Below, piece after piece: positions 27,201 through 35,504 of a DNA stretch of 42,164 nucleotides (positions are counted from its first letter, which is position 1; each line of letters starts with the position of its first letter). This stretch comes from Brachionus plicatilis (taxonomy: Eukaryota > Rotifera > Eurotatoria > Ploima > Brachionidae), in assembly GCA_010279815.1 (NCBI GenBank), contig QEOQ01000109.1, positions 47,261 to 89,424 on the forward strand, in the 5' to 3' direction. Both the position numbers and the translations under genes were made by a program. The notes under the pieces are model-generated. The model did not search any database. It was not told where the DNA came from and saw nothing but the letters and a program-made list of their open reading frames with translations.

Positions 27201-29810
27201 CTATAAGTACCACTAATACAATATTAATTACAATTGAAATAGCATTACCTTAAAAATCAATTTTAATTATGTAAAAAATGTGAATTTTTTCGAATTATTA
27301 TTTAATTACAATAAGATTTCCAATAGCTTTTTCTGGCTTTATTATTATTTTGTTGTCCATTTGTATTGTTTTGGTATTGATAGTTTGGAACTGACTGAAA
27401 GAAAAAAATTTAGAAATTTTAATTTCAACTTTCTCATTTTGAAATTTAAAATTATTCAAAGTACTAATAAACGGTTAGTTGACAAAGTTGTATACGAATC
27501 TGATCAAGTCTTCATTTGCCAGTTACATTGGCTGGCAGACCTTTCCGGCAAAGTTTTTTCTATTAAGTTATATCAGAATATTTAAAATAAATGAAAAAAT
27601 CAAGAAATTGTTGGAATTAAAATTTTTGAGATTTAATTTTAGTATTATTTTCAAAAAATTCACAGGAACCACGTGATTATAGTAAAACTCAAACTTTTGA
27701 TCGTTAAATTTACAAAAAAAAGGCTTCTCTTTTTCAATTAAGTATATCACCAATTGTTCTCAAATCTAGAAAATTTAAATTTAAGAAACAAAGCTTTCTT
27801 TATTATAATAAAATGAATTAGCGCTGTTAGTAAAATACAATCTGTTAATATAGTCGGCTCTGTGAAATTTAAATATGAATTGAAAATTGATAAACTAAAA
27901 TTAAAGATAATAAAATATATTTTAAAAAATTTGTAACGTAGTGCGATATAAATTTTTGCACATTTTGTTCTTAAATTATAAACTTTCTTTTTTTATTAAT
28001 GTAAATCAAATAAATAATCTATTTAAATCTTATTGAATTTTTTAATTATTTGTCTTATTTTAATATCTTATTTTAGAAAAATTATTTAGGCTAATAAAAG
28101 TTCTACAAAGTATGTTTCAATATTATTTCAAATAATTTTTATGATCTTTAATTATAATTTATCAAAAAAGGAAGAATATTGTTGAATTTGAATTTAATAA
28201 AATACTTTTAGGGGTTGTGAAGTTCGTTTCAATTCGATCTTTTCAATTCAGAAAAACTTGAATAACTTTTTTATTAAAAGAGATAATTTGGCTCTATAAA
28301 TTGCTTAATTATAAGCAAATTTGCTTAATGCAGTAATATAGATCTGAAAAATACACTGCAATTTTCTGCATTTTTCACGCCACTAAAAAGTATTCTAATC
28401 AACTGTGCAAGTACATTGCAGAGTTTTTGCAGACATATATTTTGCTTCTAAAATATTTAAGTATATTTTGAAGTATATTTTTATCTCAAGTTATAAGAGG
28501 ATTCTAATTAGCATTTATTAATTTTATAATTGTGAAATATTTTGATTTTAATTATTTTTAGAGAACCAACAATAAATTTACATTTAACATTTACATTTTT
28601 CTTAAGGTTCTCTAAATTTTCTAAATTTTAAGTGTTGGGCGCAGGCCAGGCGGCCAGGTGGCCGGTTCAAAATCAGAATAAAAATTTTTTTAAAAAAATT
28701 TTTTTAATTTCCAAAAAAAATAAGTGTTTTTTTTTTCTTAATAAATCTTTAAATGGCGGCGGTATTTTGCACCGGCCGCCATTTGGACCGGCCGTATTTT
28801 AATGGCCCGAAAGGTGGCCGCCAGATTTGGACCGCACGATGGCCGGTCAAAATTGGCGTCTGCCAATACTAGAAAAAGAGTAGCCTAGATTTTTTTAATT
28901 TATCTATCAAAAGTTGAGCTTCAAACTTCGAAAGAAAAAATTGAAATCTATTAGTAGGTAAGAAACTCTAAAATTTAATTTAAAAAAAAAATGATTTCAC
29001 AGTGCCTTTATTTTACATGGTTCAAATAAAAATTTTGTAATTTTTCACTTAACTTTTATTTTCATATATTATAAAATTAAAGAATAATAAAGAATTGATT
29101 AAAAAAATTAGTCAATTTTAAATTTATTCTAAAGATTTAATAAATAAAAAAACAAAAATTTTTTTTTAAATTTTACTTAAAATTTTTTTAAATTTAATCT
29201 TAAAGATAATGAAAAAATTAAAAAATGATTTAAAAATATTTTAATGACAAAATGTTCATGAAAGACACAAATTTTGCAAATACTAAAAGGAGAAAAAAAA
29301 CTTTTTATTTGAATTTTAATTGAAAAGATTTTTTTGTTTTTTTCTTTATTTTAATGATTTAGTTTTATTATCTTAGAAGGAGCTCTCCAAATTATTTATT
29401 TATTTGTTTAACTGTATCAAGCTCCTTCTGATTTAAAAAAATTAATAATTAAAAGTTTAGTAAAATAAAGGAAAAAAGAAAGAATAAAAATGGCTGAGAT
29501 ATTTAAATATTTGAGGGCTCAAGAAAAAAAGAAAAAATTTTAAAGCTGTAATTAAAAAATGTAATCGGATATTCGACATATCTTCATACGAAACCTTCTT
29601 CTCGAAACTTAATACAAATCCGCACAAAAAAATGGCAAAAAAAATTTTCTCTTTTTTAAAAAAATTAAATTTTTGTAGATAAGTCAGCAGTCGGAATGTT
29701 AGCTGGATGTGACATATCAGAAATGACATGTCCAAAGTGACTTAGCTGGAAAGGTCTGACTACCGTTTTTTTTAATTCTTTACAGAATTTGAAAAAATAA
29801 ACTCACCCAT
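24246..29810 (-). CDS. Predicted small membrane-anchored coiled-coil protein with duplicated exons
   Basis: I do not recognise a family; the model is mine. Minus-strand exons: 29810..29807 (ATGG before GTGAGT), 27248..27105, 27056..26991, 26942..26880, 25215..25153, 24907..24845, 24508..24446 and 24382..24246 (stop TGA). All have GT..AG borders and all junctions are phase 1, giving 603 nt and 200 aa. The protein starts MGNAIS (fits an N-myristoylation consensus), then a hydrophobic segment at about residues 4-28 (AISIVINIVLVVLIVGYFLG), then charged repeats of 21-22 residues with the pattern E-N-Q-x-F/L-K ... K-N-E-F/I, predicted coiled coil, and a helical C-terminus (FVELEQQKRILEIDIKYLEN). 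Five of the exons (66, 63, 63, 63 and 63 bp) are duplicates of one another. The first coding exon is 2.6 kb away and is the weakest part; the repeated exons are convincing. Confidence 0.5.
25216..26879. other. Intron of the coiled-coil gene, repeat-rich
   Basis: 25230-25330 repeats intron sequence from 24530-24640, so introns were duplicated along with exons. 25710-25800 is copied at 29125-29215. The phrase TATTCGACATATCTTCATAC, followed by GAAACCTTCTT, occurs at 25988 and again at 29573. No ORF of note. Confidence 0.5.
25859..25900 (+). ncRNA. Hammerhead-ribozyme-like motif
   Basis: Order seen: AAACT, CTGAGGA (conserved CUGANGA core), A, GGC-TTCATATA-GCC (stem II), GAAA, then C-CG-GTA, then AGTTT. 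Stem I is AAACU/AGUUU with five pairs lying exactly next to the core, and stem III is the self-complementary ACCGGU. The expected cleavage site would follow GUA (about 25895). One unpaired A at the base of stem II and the very short stem III depart from textbook type I ribozymes, but short stem III versions are known from Penelope-like retroelements. It lies inside the intron 25216-26879 of the coiled-coil gene, on the opposite strand. Confidence 0.45.
27249..29806. other. Long first intron of the coiled-coil gene model
   Basis: It contains overlapping open frames on both strands at 27280-27750 with no recognisable family, the GC-rich element copy at 28639-28860, a repeat shared with 25710-25800, and a stem (AGAAGGAGCT..AGCTCCTTCT) at 29373-29430. 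28995-29025 carries TTCACAGTGC..TTTATTTTACATGGTTC, an inverted match to 25080-25110. Confidence 0.4.
28639..28860. repeat. Third copy of the GC-rich repeat element (inverted relative to the first)
   Basis: GGCCGGTTCAAAATCAGAAT and an AT core ending AAGTGTTTTTT are followed by ACCGGCCGCCATTTGGACCG and GCCGTATTTT. The core matches the reverse complement of about 1340-1410, so this is an inverted, diverged copy of the element at 1082-1445. Confidence 0.7.
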
Positions 29811-31160
29811 TGATTTGGATATTGTGAAATTGGCTGATCTAGGAAATAAAATTTAATCTATTTAGGTAAAATTTAATTTATTTTATTTACTAGACATTGG
29901 CTTGTTTTTTCTTTAATTAAAAAGGAATTAAAAGTTTAAAAATATGCTAAATTTAAAGTAGTAACTAATAGCTGTATGCTTAATAAATAAGTGTTCAAGT
30001 TATTTTTAATTTATAAATTTTTAAATAAATTTTTATGCTTTTTTCTTTTACTTAATGATGATCTTAATTTGGCTTAATTATATTCCACCATGTTTTATTG
30101 CTAATTTTTAGTAAAATTTGTAAACATATTAGCAGATTTTTTTTAAGCCATTTTTATTAAATCATTTTACAGTTAGATGTTTTTTAACCAATTTAATTAA
30201 AGAGATATCTTTAATTTAATTTCCCCTCGGTAGGCTTTCCAAATGGCCACCTTCAAACATTAATTAAATAGGATTTATCTCGTTTCATTTAGAAAGACTA
30301 TTCGCAGACCACTCTTCAGCAAAATGGTCCATTACTACAGTTCTATCTTAAATTTCAATTTGAACTTTGAAATTTTTTTTACTTCCAGTTGATAATCAAT
30401 CAGGTATGCAGCTTGATATTTTGAAATTAAAAAAAAAAATCTAAGATAGTACCGTTTATAGCAAGCGCCATATATGATATAAAATATAAATATGGAAAAA
30501 GGACATAAATAAAAAATTAAAATAAAAAAAAAGCTAATTAATAGTATAATAAAATTAAAGAATAATTAATAAGAATATTTTTTACCTTCTTTAAGCGAAA
30601 TTGTGCTTCCTCCTTTTAAATTCATTTCAATTTTTCTTTAATTTTCTTTTTAAGCTTCGATCTTTTAATATTAATGTTTAATTACTTTATTATTTTATAA
30701 GTACATTTTTTGGTCAAAATAATTGTTGTTGTTCTCATATCTTTAGCTTATAATACATTAGTTTAATTTTCGAAAAGTTTCTTAAAATTATCTATAAAAA
30801 TATTTTAGATGGGATAATAGAACAAAATATGTACTGATGTCAAGAAATAATGACAAATTTTAACTTATTAAGAAAAATTGAGTTCTGAAAAAAAAGCTTA
30901 AAATTATTTTCTTAAACCAAAAAAACATTTTTTGTGACAAATTCCATCAATAAGCCAATTTTGGCATCTTGAAGTTTAGGATCAAAAAAATCAGATCAAA
31001 TAGTACTTTTTTTAGGCTCTGTATTATTTTAGCAGACTAAAAATTAGCTAATTCAATTTAGCAAATTAAAATTAGCAAAATTCATTTTAGCAATGTAATA
31101 AATTTAGCAATAAACCTAATTGAATTAAGAAAAAAAAATTAGCAAACAGATTAAGCTAAA
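29811..31160. other. Upstream region of the coiled-coil gene, no further gene
   Basis: TTTCCTAG just above 29840 could be an acceptor for a 5' UTR intron or a spliced leader. At 30585-30660 a minus-strand stretch ending GAAG|GTAAAA resembles the duplicated 63-bp exons but carries an early stop, so it is a dead exon copy. 31030-31160 is a TTTAGCAA-type simple repeat running into the gap. Confidence 0.4.
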
Positions 31161-31809
31161 NNNNNNNNNNNNNNNNNNNNNNNNNNNNNNNNNNNNNNNN
31201 NNNNNNNNNNNNNNNNNNNNNNNNNNNNNNNNNNNNNNNNNNNNNNNNNNNNNNNNNNNNNNNNNNNNNNNNNNNNNNNNNNNNNNNNNNNNNNNNNNNN
31301 NNNNNNNNNNNNNNNNNNNNNNNNNNNNNNNNNNNNNNNNNNNNNNNNNNNNNNNNNNNNNNNNNNNNNNNNNNNNNNNNNNNNNNNNNNNNNNNNNNNN
31401 NNNNNNNNNNNNNNNNNNNNNNNNNNNNNNNNNNNNNNNNNNNNNNNNNNNNNNNNNNNNNNNNNNNNNNNNNNNNNNNNNNNNNNNNNNNNNNNNNNNN
31501 NNNNNNNNNNNNNNNNNNNNNNNNNNNNNNNNNNNNNNNNNNNNNNNNNNNNNNNNNNNNNNNNNNNNNNNNNNNNNNNNNNNNNNNNNNNNNNNNNNNN
31601 NNNNNNNNNNNNNNNNNNNNNNNNNNNNNNNNNNNNNNNNNNNNNNNNNNNNNNNNNNNNNNNNNNNNNNNNNNNNNNNNNNNNNNNNNNNNNNNNNNNN
31701 NNNNNNNNNNNNNNNNNNNNNNNNNNNNNNNNNNNNNNNNNNNNNNNNNNNNNNNNNNNNNNNNNNNNNNNNNNNNNNNNNNNNNNNNNNNNNNNNNNNN
31801 NNNNNNNNN
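31161..31809. other. Assembly gap (649 N)
   Basis: There is no sequence here. It removes whatever lay upstream of the Merlin relic, and the true distance between the flanks is unknown. Confidence 1.
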
Positions 31810-31989
31810 TTTTAAAATCGATTTAAAAACATAAGGCTTTAAATTTTTTAAGTAGATGAATGGTTTTTATAATATTGAAAATAAGTTCGATATTTGAACA
31901 AGTTTTTTTTGGTTAATACGAGCTACTATTAGGTTGTTTAATAAGTTTTTTCGTCGATTTTTAAATGAAAAAATCTCATCAAAGATTAA

Positions 31990-33331
31990 AAATTTTTATG
32001 CGATCAAACTATGGCTCCATATTTGCAAAAACGTTCAAAGGATGCAAAAAATGTATTTCTTTATTGGCGATGTTCCTCATGTTGCAAGTCTAAGACCGTT
32101 TACGATTGATCTTTTTTTCTCTCTTCCGTAAATCACCTAAGATATTAGTTGAATTAATAAAATATTGGAGCTCACAGTTGACAATAGCAAAATGCCTTAG
32201 TTTAATTAAACTAAACTTAGAAGAAGATTTAGGAAGAGAGATTGTGTCTTGGTTTTTTACCGTCTTCGTCAAATGTGCAGTCTTGGGTTAGATAAAGGAA
32301 GTCTTTTATTGGGTGGGAGTGGAAAAATTGTAGAGATTGACGAAAGTTTGGATGCAAGAGTTAAATTTAATAAAGGCAAAGACCTCAAAAGAGCCTAAGT
32401 TTGGGTCTTTGGTTTAGTAGAGAGAATTGAGAATAATAATAAATGCTACCTGATCGCGAGGTTTTGACTTTACTCGGCATAATTTATGAAAAATGTCGTT
32501 AGGGTACAATCATATACTCTGATTGTTGGAGCTCATATTCTAAATTAAGTCAACTCAAAAACTTTCATCATAAGATTGTTAACCATTCATTTAATTTTGT
32601 TGACCCTGAATCAGGTTTTTATTTTTTTTAAAAAAAAATTTAAATTTTTTAATGATTTTAACTAAAATTAAGGCGCTTGTACAAACAAAATTGAGAGCTA
32701 ATGGAGGAGCTGTAAAGCTAAATTCAAAGAAATGAATGGATGCACTCGTTCAATGATACAATCTTACATTGACGAGTACGTTTGGCGATATAATAATAAT
32801 TGTACCACTAATCGCGAAAAATCGTACGAGCTAATATTACATGAAATCGCAAAAAATTACAATCCAGGACAGGCATTAAGGGATTTTGAAGAAAAATATG
32901 AAAAGTGTGTTCCAACTGACAATGAGTATTTTGATTTTGATTCTCAATCAGAGTCAGGATCGGAAACCAATTTAGAAAATGACCTTGAAAACTTAGAAAA
33001 TAGTGAAAACATGGCTAAAGAAAATGCTGAAGATATTTCTACAGATGATGAGGATAAGAAAATTGTGTCAAATCTTCCTAATAATCAGCTTAAGATTTTA
33101 AGCATAACAAAAAAAATAGATGAATTGTCTTCTGATTTGAAAAAAAAGGCTGTTTTGTGTGAGATTCGATCATTGGAATTACCTAAAAATTCAAGTAAAC
33201 CAATTGAGTTATTAAAAAGACTTTGAGCAAATAAAAAAAAACCGATGCCATGTCCTGTTTGTGGTGCTTACATGGAAGGTGAGCGTGGAGTAAATATGCA
33301 TTTAGCTCGAAGTCATAGAGACAAAAAATAA
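31990..33331 (+). pseudogene. Merlin/ISXO2-like (IS1595-type) DDE transposase with C-terminal C2H2 finger, decayed
   Basis: In several frames the order is that of ISXO2-like transposases: zinc-ribbon remnant (WRCSSCCKSKTV, about 32066), SLFRKSPKILVELIKYWSSQ (about 32113), GSGKIVEIDESLDARVKF (first catalytic Asp, about 32340), TIIYSDCWSSY (second Asp, about 32515), VNHSFNFVDPESG, a 58-bp intron 32615-32672, TNKIES (catalytic Glu, about 32690), then MNGCTRSMIQSYIDEYVWRY. Stops (for example TAA right after IES) and frameshifts kill it. The last frame (32732-33226) adds an acidic, Ser-rich tail. After one in-frame TGA at 33224 comes CPVCGAYMEGERGVNMHLAR and SH, a C2H2 zinc finger (C-x2-C-x12-H-x4-H), ending at 33331. 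An added finger is unusual for this family. Confidence 0.8.
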
Positions 33332-33423
33332 ATATGTTTTTTTTTAAATTTTTTATTAAGAATTTAAATCCTGATTAAGTTTACTATTATTATAAAATAA
33401 TTGACTATAGACTCGAAATAAAA

Positions 33424-33990
33424 TTATATAATATTTTTTTTTATTAAAATTTTATTAAAATTAATGTTTTCGAAATCGATAACGAAAGTTACGTAATCGA
33501 TTTCGATAACGTATTTTAAGTTTAGATAACCAAAATTAAAAGAAAAATTGTTTTTTTTAATTTCAGATAAAATATCTGACCGATAACCAAAAGTTTGAAG
33601 TTCTTCAAAAGCATTGACAACAAAATCAACAGGCACAAAAGCAAGGCACGCTAGCATTTTTATGTGTCGACGAATTAAATTTGAAAAATCTGAATAATTG
33701 TCGCTAAGCCGTTTTCTTAAACATGTCTCCAAATTGACTTTTTCAAATGAAAAAAACAACCACAAACTTCGGATATAGGAAAAACTTCTTGAATCGAGAT
33801 AATTATTGCTAATTCATAATCACTGGAAACACTTAAAGGACTATTACTAACTCTTGAATTAATGAATTGAAAAAATTTTGTGAACGTAGCTTCTTGTTTA
33901 TTAGTAAACAAAGCCAAAATCAATGGCATATTTTTACCATTAATAACATGAACATGATTTGTCAAAATAAACTTGTCAGGATATTAGTTG
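33424..33990 (-). pseudogene. MULE (Mutator-like) transposase fragment
   Basis: Minus-strand frame 33965-33717 reads VHVINGKNMPLILALFTNKQ .. SSDYELAIIISIQEVFPISE and VCGCFFHLKKSIWRHV. This matches the MULE core ('P..Y.L...K....Y', 'D.E.A....I..VFP...V.GC.FH..Q..WR'), with Asp and Glu of the catalytic core visible in DYE. After a one-frame slip near 33717 the protein continues (LIRRHIKMLACLAFVPVDFV, NAFEEL). It has no N-terminus, and the C-terminal part decays at 33424. It faces the Merlin relic. Confidence 0.75.
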
Positions 33991-34060
33991 TCAAAATATG
34001 TTTGTCGAAACAAGGCATATTCAGGAATACCAAATCCTCTTTCCAAATAAAGACTCTATG

Positions 34061-34655
34061 TCGATGCTTTTAGGTACGCACTTGGAGCAAAATTAACTCA
34101 AAAAGTCGAAAATGGAGAGGAATTCTTGGTTGCTTGCGCTTTACAAACACTCTCGAAAACGGAAATAAGATAGGTATTTCAGAAAAAGAATGTTTAGCTG
34201 TTATCTTTATTTTTACAAAATTCAGAAAGTACCTTTATGGAATAAAATTTACAGTTAAAACAGACCACTAAGCGTATGTATTGCTCAAGAGCATTTAAAA
34301 AATGACAGGAAAATTAACCCGATGGTCAATATTTCTTCAGGAGTACGACTTTGACGTTGTTAATAGAAAAGGCTCTGAACATTGAAATGTTGATGCAATC
34401 AGTAGACCTGTAATTGACTTTATGATTTGTATGACAACAACACAAGTTTTAAATGATAAATTTAAATTAGACATGTGAGAAAATCCCAACTTAATCCACT
34501 TCATCCAATTTGGAAAGCTTGTACCAGGTATTTCAAAAAAAAATTAGCAAATAGGATTCTTCTAAATTTGGCAAAAAAATTATCGCTTTGAAAACAATAG
34601 ACTCTTTATCCATAAAACTGGCAAATATTTAAAAGAGCCTAAGCCAGAATTGTAG
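34061..34655 (+). pseudogene. Ty3/gypsy pol relic: RNase H to integrase zinc-binding region
   Basis: 34063-34400 shows, across two frames, the order of the gypsy RNase H domain (DAFRYALGAKLTQ; LSKTEI; SEKECLAVIFIFTKFRKYLY; TVKTDH; LTRWSIFLQEYDFDV; GSEH; DAISR), with stops replacing conserved residues after TDH and SEH. Further on (about 34575-34655) a piece like the integrase N-terminal region (ENNRLFIHKTGKYLKEP) follows. No LTRs are recognised. A 34-bp word (CTTAATCCACTTCATCCAAT..) is repeated at 34488 and 34670. Confidence 0.75.
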
Positions 34656-34912
34656 TTTCTTTCGGAACTTAGTCCACTTCATCCAATTTGGATGCTTTTA
34701 TGTTGTTCCCCTATGTTTTGATCGCAAATTGATAGAAACTTTTATCATTCTCTTTCTCTTTTTTAAACTCTCCCCCTTATGTATCACCATTTGCATTTAC
34801 TTAAACACCTTAACCATGCATTTTCCAGTTTTTAAGCCCTCCCTCATTTTTTTGTAATAATATATATTAACATCACTGTCAAAGAAAACGAGCCAAAGAA
34901 TTGCTATATTTT

Positions 34913-35504
34913 GATTAGTTTCCAAAAATTTCTTGAGATTGCTTTAACTGACAACAATAGAGTTAATAGATGATTTTAATAAGATTTCGCTTTGGTCTTT
35001 TCTTTCGGAAAATTTCATTCTTTTTAATAAATTAGAATTAGAGTCTAATAATTTGTTTTAAATGATAATTTTCGATTTTTTTACCTTTAAATTTATAAAG
35101 CAACTCTTAATCATATTATTTTTATTTAATAAATTGAAGATAAAAACAAAAATATTTTTTACATTTTTATCATCTTTTTTTCAATTTATATTTCACTTGA
35201 AAAAAAATCATGTAATTCAAATGAAATATAAATTGAAAAAAAGATGATAAAAATGTTAAAAATATTTTTGTTTTTATCTTCAATTTATTAAATAAAAATA
35301 ATATGATTAAGAGTTGCTTTATAAATATAAAGGTAAAAAAAACGAAAAATATCATTTAAAACTAATTATTAGACTCTAATTTTAATTGATTTGAGAAAAT
35401 GAAATTTTCCGAAAGTGAAGACCAAAACGAAATCTTATTAAAATCATCTATTATCTCTATTGCTGTCAGTGAAAGCAATCCCAAGAAATTTTTGGAAATT
35501 AATG
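34913..35504. repeat. Palindrome with 283-bp arms covering the start of the lipase/GTPase gene
   Basis: The left arm 34913-35195 is the near-perfect reverse complement of the right arm 35222-35504, with a 26-bp spacer. Symmetry holds at several checkpoints (for example 35002-35018 with 35399-35415, and 35181-35195 with 35222-35236). The right arm holds the promoter region and about 35 codons of the 992-aa ORF; the left arm is an inverted copy. In its coding part I count about eight differences per 105 bp, including a GAA to TAA change that makes it a pseudo-copy. Confidence 0.92.

Noticed and set aside
27280..27753. Overlapping open frames on both strands
   Set aside because: No family motif; the strands contradict each other and the frames are AT-driven. 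They lie in an intron of the coiled-coil model.
29457..29735. 92-aa hydrophobic minus-strand frame
   Set aside because: Phe/Leu-rich from T/A runs, and overlaps a dispersed repeat (TATTCGACATATCTTCATAC).
35062..35355. Two nearly identical 61-aa frames on opposite strands
   Set aside because: They are the two arms of the palindrome read in each direction; hydrophobic AT-rich noise.
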